From Smittia aterrima (taxonomy: Eukaryota; Arthropoda; Insecta; Diptera; Chironomidae), in contig CP093831.1 of NCBI GenBank assembly GCA_033063855.1, positions 22,506,001-22,570,000 on the forward strand: DNA of 64,000 nucleotides. Reading direction: 5' to 3'. Shown in pieces: positions 1 to 12,640 of the stretch. Made by a program: the position numbers and the translations under genes. Within the stretch, counting starts at the first letter, position 1. The number at the start of each line of letters is the position of its first letter. The notes under the pieces were generated by a model. The model saw nothing but the letters and a program-made list of their open reading frames with translations. It did no database searches and was not told the DNA's origin.

Positions 1-921
1 ATAATCTGTTACCAGATCAGGCAAAGAATTTGATGTCAATTTCATAACCTTCCCTCTTGAATTCATAAATTCGCGAGTGAGGACGCATAATATAATTGAG
101 TACTACAATGAATACTCGTACGATACGTTCTTTGGACTCTCGCTGGACGTTTTACCTCGGAGAAACTTTGCACGATTTCTGACGATGGTGTTCATTCTTT
201 ACTGCTTGATCATCAGAACAGCTTGGCAAGGAAAGATGTACGAGTTCATGCAAAAAGATATTGAAAAGCCACAAAAAGTCTACACGATCAACGAGTTGAT
301 TGAGAATGATTACATCTTCATCATGGAAGAAAATTATAAAGAGAAATATCCGGAATCAGAGATCTCAAAAGGGTACAATCCATTTACTAATTGGAATATT
401 ATAAAAGTTTCTAATTTTCTCTTAAAATTTAATTTCAGAGGCAAAATTGTTTCACTTCTTAGAGACACCGAAAAGTATAAAGACAAAAAAATATGGGCCA
501 GTCAAATTAATACGTGTTGGGTTCATTTGATGCACTTGAGCTACAAAAATATCTCCTCAAGAGAACGATTAAGCAAGATTTGCATTTAACTACATGTGGA
601 CTTAAGTTTCCACGTCACCATCATTTGTTCGAAGGAATTGATGACAAACTACAGCAACTTTTAATTCATGGACTCTTCATGCACCCAGTGTTTGGAAGAT
701 CTTGCGGCAGTTTGCCTTGGCCTGAACTTAATGAAAAACGTTTTCAAACTTACGAGGACCCCAAAGTTTTAAGCTTGAAAATGCTTGAACCTAGATTCGT
801 CATTTGGACTTCAAGTTTATTGTTGGCAGTTGCTGCTTTCATCTTGGAATGGATGATAACTCTGAGAAACTATCTCGTCATGAAATACATTTTGCGTGGT
901 ATTTGCTCTATGAGACATTAG
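1..921 (+). pseudogene. Ionotropic receptor (IR), copy 1, broken
   Basis: This is the C-terminal part of a divergent ionotropic receptor, a ligand-gated cation channel of sensory neurons derived from ionotropic glutamate receptors. The window opens in an intron; the acceptor AG lies at 14-15. Compared with the copy at 5.4 kb, about 160 nt around position 118 are missing, which removes the first transmembrane helix and the start of the pore. One G is missing near 534 (CTTGAG against CTTGGAG), so the frame breaks after residues WVHLMHL and resumes in another frame to the stop at 919-921. The pore segment with FLTMVFILYCLIIRTAWQGK and the last helix (WTSSLLLAVAAFILEW) are still recognisable. Any N-terminal exon lies outside the window. 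Loss of TM1 and the frameshift make a working channel very unlikely. Confidence 0.8.
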
Positions 922-1415
922 ATGACAAACTCTTCGGCGAGAGAACTTCAGATGGCTTGATAGAACATCTTCAAAACCGCTGTATCTGTCCAATGCACAA
1001 ATATTGAATCCTTGCATTAATTATTCTGAAAATTAATCATTGATTACTAGTCAAGATAAAACTAAGAGTTTCAGTCGATTGGAAATTAATTTTTATAATT
1101 TTCATGGATTTAAAGGACCAGTTTCCATTATAGAACAACCGAAAAAATAAATAAAAACAACTGTTGCCTCAGGAATTATTCTCAGAAGTTTCAAGATATG
1201 CACGAATATTTCAATTCAATTGCTCGTCACTCTATTCCGCGTCATTAATTCAAACTGAGGAAGTTTTACTTTTCCCGCAAGCTATTAACCATTTCGCAAG
1301 TTTTAACATGAAAAATTTAAATGTAAAATAAAATATATTCTTATCTACTGATTTATATTAGGATGGTGGTTCGCCTGGTGGTGTAGTATATTCTGTTGTG
1401 AAATATGTTGTATCT

Positions 1416-3065
1416 TCAACATTCACAGTTGAAATGTTCAAACGGATTTTCATATGATGAATTCAGTTGTTTTAGATAACAAATATTGGGATCACATTTT
1501 AGTATAAAATTTCCATCCACTTTTCCGATAACAATTCCATCATGAATAACTTTCAATAAAATAACTACAACATCTTTTTGAAAAGTTATATCGGACCCCA
1601 AGGTCAAAAATCCGATAGCCAAATGATCTATTGGCTCTGTGGTTACGTTTCCATCAATCTGATCAATCAAACGTTCGGGTTTCCAATCCCAACTTCGTCC
1701 TTCAAAAATTCCATACGGAGAGATCATGAAGTTGTGAATGATGTCATTATACATGTATGTCATGTCATCTCTCTGGAGCCTCCTTAAACTTTCTTTGAAT
1801 TCTTCCTGGAGAAATAATCTGTTTAATTTCTAAAAAAAACTTGATTTGTTTTAATGTTCTTACCAAACTTGTACTATAGTAATGCATTCGTAATTCAGCA
1901 AAAATATTTTTTACCGGATGAGTGAATATATTTTGACTAAGTGGTTCGGCTGCAGCCCATTCGGCTCTGGAAACTATTTCTTGAACTAAAATTAATTAGA
2001 TATTAAAAAGTTTAGAAAAAATATTTTAAATCGATAGAAATTTAAATTACGTTCATAAAAATTGGTTCTGTTTCGCAACATTTCATGCAAGCCGGTAGCC
2101 ATTTGTCCATTTTTTACAAGCTGGTCAGCAAGTAAGAGAGTTAGATTTGTACTCATAAGATCTTGATGGGTCGATCTTCGCAAGAAAGCATCAAATACAT
2201 CGATTTGACGATGACTCAATGGCACGTTGATGTATGTTCCAATGAAGGCAATAACGAAACCGGTAAATGTACTCGAAGAATTTCCTGGGATAACACTTTG
2301 ATTCGCGAATCCTCTGCCTTCAAATAAAGAGCCATCATCGCCGATAAGAAAGTTGTAGGGAATATCGCCCAATTCATCGTAATATTTATCTTGTAATTTT
2401 CGAACTCGTTCGATGCAGTCTTTCTAAATAAAAAGTTGCTTACAACAATATCAGCTAAACTTTTTGTAATCATTTCACCTCAGTAAAACAACTTTCCAAG
2501 TTATCGTTGGTGTGAGTAACAATTATTTGACTCACAGGCAGTCTTAGTGGTACAAGCGGAAACAATGGATTAGGATCGCGAGCTCCCCATCGTTGGCGAG
2601 AAATTTTTAATAATTCTACTTGTTTCACCATGATCACTACGAGCATTAGCACTAAAATGAAGCCAACCATCAGCGACACTAGAAACATTAAACCCCAGCA
2701 CCACTGTTGCGCGAGAATATAAAGAATTTTTTCTCTGGCAGACACATTCTTATCGTTCAAGATAAAAGCCGCATTCTTGCAATCTGTGGGAGACAAATTA
2801 TTCAAGTCGCTTTTATATCAACAAGAAAACTAGAAAACTTAACTTGAGCTAAGTAACTCATGTAAATGTTTGTCACTTGTTCTCCTACTCGAATATCTTT
2901 GCAAGAATTAAAGACAAAGTTCGAATCATTGGTCAACGGATTCTGAGCCGGTAGTTCTTCAAAGTTAGATTGCAACCGAATGTTTTCCTCACGGCTTGAC
3001 ACAGTCGAATCAGAACCTCCACGCGCCGGCTGCCGTCGCATAAAAGCTACAGCGAGGTTTGACAT
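1416..3065 (-). CDS. Transmembrane PGRP receptor, copy 1 (two PGRP domains)
   Basis: I read five exons: 2844-3065, 2479-2775, 2051-2423, 1864-1985 and 1416-1805, giving 467 aa in one frame. Residues 1-74 form a cytoplasmic tail with a candidate RHIM-like core (about 50-68, VFNSCKDIRVGEQVTNIY). A transmembrane helix follows at about 99-123 with no signal peptide, so it is a type II protein like Drosophila PGRP-LC. The first PGRP domain starts at about 132 (RQRWGARDP, then DIPYNFLIGDDGSLFEGRG). A second, more divergent domain starts at SRAEWAAAEP and contains NFMISPYGIFEGRSWDW. The cysteine of the catalytic zinc site is not seen, so I infer a binding receptor rather than an amidase. Its C-terminus (NPFEHFNCEC) differs from copy 3 because the tail is frameshifted. 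The exon 1/2 junction is the least certain. It is convergent with IR copy 1. Confidence 0.75.
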
Positions 3066-3637
3066 AATTTACTTTGAACAAAAAGCTTGCGAGGTTTATA
3101 CAAGAAATGCGCGAAACTTACTAAACCAAATGATCGCTTAAATGATTAAAATAATTGCACAATTATAGATAAGAGATAGAAGGGGAAATGTAAAGTAATA
3201 TATCAAGTTTTGAAGAAGATAAGAAATCTGGCGTGATTAACAAGCATTGTTCCAAAACTTTCAAATGTACAATTTGTACAGTACAAGTATTTATAAATAT
3301 TTAATCAAATATTTAAACTATAAAGCTTATCATTCAAGTGTCTGTATTTTCCGGAGTAACTTTATTGAGTCAGTTCTGAGAATCGCAACAAGAAATTGAA
3401 TACTTTTTTACACTTATCAGTTTTGAGCTTACAAAAGTAAATTTCTTTATTTAATTTTGCAACAAATTTACTTGTATATTGTCCAATTTTCTCAAAGTCA
3501 CCTTCAATAATTTGTTTCTACAATTACCCAAACAATTTTCTTTTAGAAAATCTGTATGAAAATAAATATTAGTAGAATTGAACAGTTCTTCTTTCGAGCT
3601 CGTAAAGTTTGGTAGCCGATAACACTCACAAACTGAA

Positions 3638-4286
3638 ATGATTTTGAAAATTGATTTGTTAGTCACATTTTGCTTTACAGTAAATGCCGAAAATGCTTAC
3701 ATTAAAAGTGTCCGGTGCAGTATTTCATCAAACGAATTAGTTTACCAAAATTTTTCGTGTTACGCAAAGTCTTACAGTCGTCAAATTTCAACAGTCAATT
3801 ATAGGATCGTCTTTAAGAAAGAGTTACAAACACTTTTTGTTAGTAAAATGTTTTTTGTTTTATTTGTTTAATTTAGATTTGATGTTTTTCAGATTGAAGC
3901 AAAGCTTTTCTTTCGATATGGTTTGATTTTTCACGAAGTTCTAAAAAAAAAGGGTGATTGGTGCAGTTTAATGGAAAAAGTACATGAAGACGTGTTGGCA
4001 AATGCTTTCATTGGTCTGCTTAAAAACGCTGGAATGGGAAACGTAATTCACAAATGTCCATACAAGGTTTGACTCTAAAGAAATCCAAATTCTCGCTAAA
4101 CTTTTCTTCACCTTTCAGGACCTTATTGTTTATAACGCATCGTTTGCAATCAATTCATTCTTATCAAACTTTGCTTCCGGCGAATATAAAATTGAGTTTC
4201 ATATCTCTAAAAGTGAAAACGAAAAAATTGGAGTTATTACAATAATAGGAAGCATTAAAACACCACACAGGGATGTGTTAGGATAA
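3638..4286 (+). CDS. DUF1091/DM8-like secreted protein, copy 1
   Basis: Three exons (3638-3838, 3893-4066, 4119-4286) join in phase 0 and give 180 aa, the usual size of this insect family. The start ATG is followed by a hydrophobic leader (LLVTFCFTVNA) that fits a signal peptide. The mature part has the family layout: an early cysteine (VRCSIS), a second in NFSCYAKSY, then WCSLMEKV, the KCPYK motif just before the second intron, and a closing beta-strand region (EYKIEFHISK). Proteins of this family resemble MD-2-type lipid-binding folds, and some Drosophila members (CheA/CheB) act in chemosensation; the ligand here is unknown. Assignment rests on cysteine spacing, length and the KCPYK motif, so it is probable rather than certain. 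Confidence 0.65.
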
Positions 4287-4320
4287 AAAGAAGACAATCA
4301 CCAATTCACAATGGTTTCAC

Positions 4321-5040
4321 ATAAGTTTTTCAACCAAAATCTTCATTAAATCCTGGTCGATCGAGAAAAAATTTATGAAGATTTATTTCTTCATTTGTCT
4401 TTTCAGAATTCAAAAAGGTTTTATGATGTTTCTTATAATTAATTCTGGCACTCGCAATCCAATAAAGTTGTCGATTCGTTAATCGATTTGCTCCCAAATT
4501 AAGTTCAACTCCTCCTGAATTTAGCCATTCGTCGTAGAACTCGTAACCAAATTGCAAGAAATCTTCAAAAACGTCAAAGTCATCAACTCCAAAGTTCTGA
4601 AAATATTTTAAATCTGCTGTTCAGTGATTACGTAAAAATAATTTTGTTACTTCCTCTAAATATGACAAGAGATGTGAATCAAGTGATTTAAAAAAAATCA
4701 AAAAGCTCGCCCTATTAAAGAATCGAGGTCGTTGGTTATGGAAAAATGGATAATTTAGATCTACTGACTTTCAATAACAAATGAAAATAGGTAAGCAATC
4801 AAGAGATTATCAAAATTCACAATATTTACATATTACATTGTCGTAGGGTCTGTAGGTAAATTTCAATTTTCCATTTGACTTCAACTCAATTAATTTTCGA
4901 AGGTTAATAGTCCTGGGCTCAGCTTTTAGTTTATTGAAGTTGAAAGAAATTTCGTGTAAACTTGTAACATAGTTTTGACCAAATTTCAAGTTGCTATAAA
5001 GTTCTTCAAGTTTTTCAGGTCCAACAATGTCCAATTTAGT
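4321..5040 (-). pseudogene. Neprilysin-like (M13 family) fragment, copy 1
   Basis: Two open stretches, 4810-5034 and 4330-4557, appear to be exons of one protein. The first reads LDIVGPEKLEELYSNLKFGQ. The second contains LGANRLTNRQLYWIASARI and ends with FFLDRPGFNEDFG. The LTNRQLYW...A block and the closing pattern resemble the C-terminal end of M13 metallopeptidases. No HExxH zinc motif or transmembrane anchor is present, and the flanks hold no further exons, so this is a partial gene or relic. The M13 assignment is tentative and based on remembered motifs. I see an acceptable splice donor after YRPYDN but no confident full model. Confidence 0.35.
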
Positions 5041-5412
5041 TAGCTACGAAAGCTTAAATCAATGTTTAAACTTTACAAAAACTACTAAAAACGTAGGCAC
5101 AATAGATGGTCAATACTGTTTAGTGTATTGGAATATCATCGGGTTAATACCAAAAGATTTTAACATTTTCTTCGATGTTTTTTGAGGATTACAAAAGCTT
5201 TGTTCGGCATTTTGTCAAAGAATAGTCACGCACAAACTGTAACTAAAAATGTTCTTGACTTCTTGACTATTTTCTCATGCTTATAACACTCGTCCTACTC
5301 TCTACAACATAAAACATGTCTTAAAATGTTCAAACATTTTTATCGATTGGATAGTTTAACGAATATTTAGTTCTGTCAGTTCAACTGACTCAGTTGAGTG
5401 GATTTCTTCGAG

Positions 5413-6468
5413 ATAAAAGGAGTTGATGTCAATTTCATAACCTTTCCTCTTGAATTCATAAATTCGCGAGTGAGGACGCATGATATAATTGAGTACTACA
5501 ATGAATACGACAAGTTGTCAATGCCTTTTGACAACTTTACTTGGGCAATGATTGCACTGACGTTCGTGGTAGCATTTACGACAATTATGATCTTACACTG
5601 TTGCGTGAAAAGATCTACAAGAGAACTCATAATTGGCTCGAATGTCGCCTCACCATCGCTAAACGTTATAAGAACTTTCTTTGGAATCTCTCAAGCTGTT
5701 TTACCTCGGAGAGACTTTGCACGATTTCTGACGATGGTGTTCATTCTTTACTGCTTGATCATCAGAACAGCTTGGCAAGGAAAGATGTACGAGTTCATGC
5801 AAAAAGATATTGAAAAGCCACAAAGAGTCTACACGATCAACGAGTTGATTGAGAATGATTACATCTTCACCATGGAAGAAAATTATAAAGAGAAATATCC
5901 GGAATCAGAGATTTCAAAAGGGTACAATCCATTTACTAATTGGAATATTATAAAAGTTTCTAATTTTCTCTTAAAATTTACTTTCAGAGGCAAAATTGTT
6001 TCACTAAAGGACACTGGAAAGTATAAAGACGAAAAATTATGGGCCAATCAAATTAATGCGTGTTGGGTTCATTTGATGCACTTGGAGCTACAAAAATATC
6101 TCCTCAAGAGAACGATTAAACAAGATTTGCATTTAACTACATGTGGACTTAAGTTTCCACGTCACCATCATTTGTTCGAAGGAATTGATGAAAAACTACA
6201 GCAACTTTTAATTCACGGACTCTTCATGCACCCAGTGTTTGGAAGATCTTGCGGCAGTTTGCCTTGGCCTGAACTTAATGAAAAACGTTTTCAAACCTAC
6301 GAGGACCCCAAAGTTTTAAGCTTGAAAATGCTTGAACCTGGATTCGTCATTTGGACTTCAAGTTTATTGTTGGCAGTTGTTGCTTTTATCTTGGAATGGA
6401 TAATAACTCTAAGAAACTATCTCGTCATGAAATACATTTTGCGTGCTATTTGCTCTATGAAACATTAG
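5413..6468 (+). pseudogene. Ionotropic receptor (IR), copy 2, 5'-truncated
   Basis: This is the best-preserved channel part in the array. An open frame (to the stop at 6466-6468) covers the end of the first ligand-binding lobe (FITFPLEFINSRVRTHD), TM1 (FTWAMIALTFVVAFTTIMIL), the pore and TM2 (LNVIRTFFGISQAVL, then MVFILYCLIIRTAWQGK), the second lobe, and TM3 (FVIWTSSLLLAVVAFILEW). No ATG precedes TM1 except an internal one at LSMPF. Sequence upstream of 5411 is the spacer block, not an IR exon. About 1.1 kb present in copy 3, including the N-terminal exon, is missing here. Either a distant exon is used or the gene is dead; I favour dead. The stretch 5922-5987 looks like a 66-nt stop-free intron. 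Confidence 0.7.
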
Positions 6469-6909
6469 ATAACAAATTCTTCGTAGAACTTAAGATGGCT
6501 TGATAGAACATCTTCAACATCGCTGTATCTGTCCAATGCACAAATATTGAATCCTTGCATCAATCATTCTGAAAATTAGTTATTGATTACTAGTCTTGAA
6601 TAAAACTAAGAGTTTTAGCCGATTGGAAATTAATTTTTATAATTTTCACGGATTTAAAGGACCAGTTTCCATTATATGTAGAACAACCGAAAAAATAAAT
6701 AAAAACAACTGTTGCCTCAGGAATAATTCTCAGAAGTTTCAAGATATGCACGAATATTTCAATTCAATTGCTCGTCACTCTATTCCGCGTCATTAATTCA
6801 AACTGAGGAAGTTTTACTTTTCCCGCAAGCTATTAACCATTTCGCAAGTTTTAACATGAAAAATTTAAATGTAAAATAAAATATATTCTTATCTACTGAT
6901 TTATATTAG

Positions 6910-8606
6910 GATGGTGGTTCGCCTGGTGGTGTAGTATATTCTGTTGTGAAATATGTTGTATCTTCAACATTCACAGTTGAAATGTTCAAACGGATTTTCA
7001 TATGATGAATTCAGTTGTTTCAGATAACAAATATTGGGATCACATTTTAGTATAAAATTTCCATCCACTTTTCCGATAACAATTCCATCATGAATAACTT
7101 TCAATAAAATAACTACAACATCTTATTGAAAAGTTATATCGGACCCCAAGGTCAAAAATCCGATAGCCAAATGATCTATTGGCTCTGTGGTTACGCTTCC
7201 ATCAATCTGATCAATCAAACGTTCGGGTTTCCAATCCCAACTTCGTCCTTCAAAAATTCCATACGGAGAGATCATGAAGTTGTGAATGATATCATTATAC
7301 ATGTATGTCATGTCTTCTCCCTGGCGCGTCCTTAAACTTTATTTGAATTCTTCCTGGAGAAATAATCTGTTTAATTTCTAAAAAAAACTTGATTTGTTTT
7401 AATGTTCTTACCAAACTTGTACTATAGTAATGCATTCGTATTTCAACAAAAATATTTTTTACCGGATGAGTGAATATATTTTGATTAAGTGGTGGGGCTG
7501 CACCCCATTCGGCTCTGGAAACTATTTCTTGAACTAAAATTAATTAGATATTAAAAAGTTTAGAAAAAATATTTTAAATCGATAGAAATTTAAATTACGT
7601 TCATAAAAATTGGTTCTGTTTCGCAACATTTCATGCAAGCCGGTAGCCATTTGTCCATTTTTTACAAGCTGGTCAGCAAGTAAGAGAGTTAAATTTGTAC
7701 TCATAAGATCTTCGGTCGATCTTCGCAAGAAAGCATCAAATACATCGATTTGACGCTGACTCAATGGCACGTTGATGTATGTTCCAATGAAGGCAATGAC
7801 GAAACCGGTAAATGTACTTGAAGAATTTCCTGGGAGAACACTTTGATTCGCGAATCCTCTGCCTTCAAATAAAGAGCCATCATCGCCGATAAGAAAGTTG
7901 TAGGGAATATCGCCCAATTCATCGTAATATTTATCTTGTAATTTTCGAACTCGGTCGATGCAGTCTTTCTAAATAAAAAGTTGCTTACAACAATGTCAGT
8001 TAAACTCTTCGTAATCATTCCACCTCAGTAAAACAACTTTCCAAGTTATCGTTGGTGTGAGTAACAATTATTTGACTCACAGGCAGTCTTAGTGGAAAAA
8101 GCGGAAACAATGGATTAGGATCGCGAGCTCCCCATCGTTGGCGAGAAATTTTTAATAATTCTACTTGTTTCACCATGATCACTACGAGCATTAGCACTAA
8201 AATGAAGCCAACCATCAGCGACACTAGAAACATTAAACCCCAGCACCACTGTTGCGCGAGAATATAAAGAATTTTTTCTCTGGCACATTCTTATCGTTCA
8301 AGATAAAAGCCGCATTCTTGCAATCTGTGGGAGACAAATTATTCAAGTCGCTTTTATCTCAACAAAAAAACTAGAAAACTTAACTTGAGCTAAGTAACTC
8401 ATGTAAATGTTTGTCACTTGTTCTCCTACACGAATATCTTTGCAAGAGTTAAAGACAAAGTTCGAATCATTGTTCAACGGATTCTGAGTCGGCCGTTCTT
8501 CAAAGTTAGATTGCAACCGAATGTTTTCCTCACGGCTTGACACAGTCGAATCAGAACCTCCACGCACCGGCTGCCGTCGCATAAAAGCTACTGCGAGGTT
8601 TGACAT
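6910..8606 (-). pseudogene. Transmembrane PGRP receptor, copy 2, broken
   Basis: Same exon order as copy 1. Exon 1 (8385-8606) still encodes the cytoplasmic tail with the VFNSCKDIRVGEQVTNIY segment. Exon 2 has lost 4 nt near 8284 (CTGGCACATTC against CTGGCAGACACATTC), which breaks the frame before the transmembrane helix. The first PGRP domain is otherwise intact (DIPYNFLIGDDGSLFEGRG). The last exon carries two stop codons relative to copy 1: one where the sibling has FKES (AAA TAA AGT, about 7337) and one after TFQ (about 7123-7125). Three independent lesions mark this as a pseudogene. A short N-terminal or alternatively started product cannot be excluded. Confidence 0.85.
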
Positions 8607-8749
8607 AATTTTCTTTGAATAAAAAGCTTGCGAGGTTTATACAAGAAATGCGCAAAACATACTAAACATTTAAATGATCGCTAAACAAAATGATCGCTTA
8701 AATGATTAAAATAATTGCACAATTATAGATAAGAGATAGAAGGGGAAAT

Positions 8750-11700
8750 GTAAAGTAATATATCAAGCATAAATAGGTAAAAAACACTTTTCACTTTCAA
8801 ATTTCGTTAATAATTTTTTCCTTTAATCAATATTTAACTATACTCATTCAAAGTTTGATTTTTCGGAATAACTTTATTAAGTTAATAAATTGGTGATTTG
8901 TCAACAGAATTGAATACTCAATTTTGAGCTTACAAACAATTTCATTCCGTATTAGGAAATGCTCGTTATGAAAATTAAACAAAAAAGTATGACTAAATTG
9001 ATTAAATTCGCTTGCAAATATTTAGACCAGTTTCTTCATTCATTAGTGATTTTGATTAAAATTGAAATATTCAAAAAGTGATCAGACGCGAAAAAATTCA
9101 ACAATTTTTCCTCGAAAAAATGTAAAACACAATAAATTTTTTGAAATCTGCATGAAAATAAATGTAGCAATCAGTCACACGATATGTTTGGTAGCCGATT
9201 TCACTCACACTAATTTTTGAAAATTGTTTCTTTTCAGCAAAAAACTTTTTCAAAGTGTCATGAAATCAAAAAATCACAAACAATGGAACACAATCAAAGG
9301 GCAAAGTCATCAGTCAGCAATAATTAGACATCAAAAGGTAATAAAAACTTTTTAAAATAAATATTTTAATTTTCTTCTTTTTGATTGATGTCAAAAAATA
9401 TGACTGGTGAAAAAAAATGAATCAAGATTGAATCAAAAGCTTAAAAATCGCTGGAATGGAACGAAATTAAGTAAAATAATTGAAGAAAGTAAGAAATGAT
9501 CACTAAAATTCGTCAACAATTTCTAGGTCAATTTTAAACGTTAGTTTTATGATTCACCCAATCACATCACTTCTTCCAAATATAAATAAACAAGTGAAAG
9601 AAAAATCAGTTTTATAATTTATTTTTAATCTTTTAACAAAAGTATGTTTCGGAATAAGACAATTTTACTTTCTTTTTCTTCTTCTTGATTCTCAATCCTG
9701 ATTCCTCTGATCGTCGTTATCTTTCTTTTCATCTTCTCGATCTTAATTTTTATGAGATTTTCTTTGGATTTTTGTTTTTTCTTAATATTGATTTTCAATC
9801 TCAAGTTTTCAATTTGTACGATTCTCGTAGCTTTGCAAGACGGAATCTGTTGTCATTCCAGTTGTTTTAAACTTTTCTTTTCAGTTTTCGATTGGATAGT
9901 TAATATTTACTTCTGCTAGAATATCGATGGTGGATGATTCTTCGAATTTAGTTGTGTAATTTAACTAATTACAATGAAATCATAAATTGGATGAAATATT
10001 TTTAGTATTTCATTCTTGTCTTTCTCAATATTTTAACTTCTTAAAATGATTGTATGTTGTAACATTTTCTGCTTCTGATTTTTGAAAAATAAAGAGTTTC
10101 AGTTTTTCGCTGCGTCATTAGAATTTTCTTCTAATAAAAATTCTCAACGTTTTGAACATCACGATCTGACCCGTTGTTCATTCAGTTTGTGTTTGATCAG
10201 AAAGATTGTGGCCTTGAATCCTTTCTTGAGTTTGGAATAAAATGATTAAAAAAGCACAATTATAGATGATTGTTCAGAAATTTAAAGTAATATATCAAAA
10301 GAAGATAAGAAATCTGGCGTGATTAACAAGCATTGAAAATTTCAAATGTAAAATTTGTACAGAATATTTATAAATATTTAATCAAATTTTAAACTATAAA
10401 CTTATCATCAATTCATTTTTCACAAAACTTTTTCAAAAAAAGTTATTGAAAATTGACAGTAGAATCAACAAGATTAATACTTTTTCATTATCAATTTTGA
10501 GCTTACAAAAATTTCTTTATTTCAAATCATGAAGATTTCATTAATTTTTAGGTTTCGTTATCTTTGGAAATTGTTTATAAAACAAAAACAGTTACACTGC
10601 ATTGTTCTAACTAAACGAAACTTCCACTTCCTTGCAAATATTTATTTTGACCAGTTTCTTCACTTTACAACAAATTTATGAATGATTTTGATTAAAAAAT
10701 TGAAATAGAGCGTCTTATCCTTCATCAACATAAATTTTCAATTCTCAACTTTGACTTCGAATAACTTGTGCTGTAGATGGAATAATTTGGGGATTTAATG
10801 TTTAAAAAAGTGTTTGAAGTCTTGCGAATAAGAGTCAGCTGTTTAAAAAAATTAATCTCTTTCACGACCACCCAATGTAAAACAACTGTTGCCTTCGAAT
10901 AATTCTTTTTCAAGATATGCGAATATTCAATTCTCTTTCATCAACTGAAAATTCAAACTAGGAAGTCGTCAATACTTTGCGGTTTATTTTTCATGAAAAA
11001 TTTAAATGTAAAATAAATATATTCTTAACTGATTTATATTAAGGTTCGCCTGGTGGTGTAGTATAAAACTTCAAATTTCACTGATAAAAAAACAAGTGAA
11101 ATCTTGAAAGTGTCAGAATAACAAAATGGGATCTTTGTATAAAATTTCCATCCTTCGTCAATAATGAATAAATATAAAATAAATTAAACTTCTTTTGAAG
11201 TTATATAAAGCTCAAAAATGATTGCCAAATGCAAAGTTTAAAAATGGTAAGTTTATCTGCTCAATTTTTAGCTAATTTTTTTATTTCTTTTCAGAGATGT
11301 TGAAGTTGTGAATGAATCAACATTTGTTTCAGCGCGAAATAACATCGGAAAATAATCAATTTCAAAAAAACTGATTTAAGTTTCATCTTATTATCGATTG
11401 CTTATTAATTTTTGTTTTTTTACAAATAAGAAAGTGTTGGAGTCTCACATTCAGAACTCTGAACGACATTGAATCAACAGCAATTAAAATCATTAAAAAA
11501 GTAGATTGAAAATAATAGAAAAAATTCATCAGCTGGATAAATTTGTTCTTCACAAGATAGCCATTTTCTTAACTGGTCTGGAGATAGACTTTACTAATGC
11601 TTTTTTTCTTTTCTCTAACAGGATTCAATATGAAGAGCTGAAATATGACCAAGACAATGTTTATATGTATGTTAATAAAAGAATGTTAGAAAGAAATTAA

Positions 11701-12640
11701 ATTTTACAACACTATTGATTCGCTTTTGATCAAATGAAAACTCAATTACGTTGAGCGAGCTTGAACTTTCGTTGGCTTTAGTACCATCAATGATTAAATA
11801 CATGATTCGTTCTTCTAGTTTTTTTGCACAGCAGTTCTGAACAAATGTCGTGCTTCAGCATTGATAAGTTGAGAATAAAACTCAGATTAATTAAATCTTC
11901 TGTCCATTCAATTTTTGTGGCATTATGTCAGCTTTAAAGAAAATGGATTAGATATGCTTCTTGGAGAAATTTAATAACTTACTCATCAATTGTCACCAAT
12001 GGTCAATTAGCCTCTCAATCAGCCTTGATTATTCACTGTCGTCTGTTGGTATTTCTAAATCTCTGTGCAATTACACTATCGTTGAAGTCAAATTGTACAC
12101 TAGCGAAGAAGAATTTATTTTCATTCACTTTTATCTCCAAAGAACACTTCACTTGACACTCATTATATGCAATAAAATTACTCGATAGACATCTCGAATG
12201 ACATTTCAAATCGATATCTTCAATTAATAGACAACTCATTTGTTTTCAATACGATTTGAAGTTTGTTTACTAATTCGGCTTTGCTAAGTTTTGCCAATTT
12301 TTCCGAAAGCTTTTCTTACAAAGTAACGATGAAATTTTTACAACTTGAAACATTTAAATGCTAAAACTAAAAGTTGAAATGATTAAAATATGACAATTAT
12401 AGATAAATAAGGAATCAAATTATATCAAGTTTTACTTCAGAAATGAAAAAAGGCGTGAAAAACATGTTCTTTGAAAAACAAGGCTAATTTTAAAATTCAT
12501 TATTCCTAAAAGCTTATCACAAGTATCAATTTGTAATAACTTCATTACAGAAAAAAATAAAAATTAAAGTTCTGTAAACAATCAATATATTTTCAGAAAA
12601 TTGAAACTAAATATTTCATATAGATTTTGTTGATGAAAAA
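8750..12640. other. Decayed, deletion-riddled copies of the array; no intact gene
   Basis: I find no supportable gene here. Many short blocks match the array but with frequent small deletions. For example, 10230-10370 matches the region upstream of PGRP copy 1 (about 3140-3290), 10390-10620 matches 19260-19470, 10870-11060 matches 1158-1400, and 11140-11240 matches PGRP last-exon sequence near 1495-1630. A run near 11290-11700 has an open frame of 64 codons with no recognised domain. The pattern fits a fossil module that has lost sequence by microdeletion, or an assembly consensus made from several copies. Confidence 0.55.

Larger units (their letters stand above)
3430..5410. repeat. Duplicated spacer block, copy 1
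   Basis: This 2-kb stretch is nearly identical to about 12642-14588. It holds a DUF1091-like gene on the + strand, a neprilysin-like fragment on the - strand and a shared non-coding tail that ends at GTGGATTTCTTCGAG. The few differences are single-base changes and short indels, so the duplication looks recent or homogenised. In this copy the block joins IR copy 2 directly at about 5411. In the other copy it is followed by an IR N-terminal exon. Confidence 0.85.
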
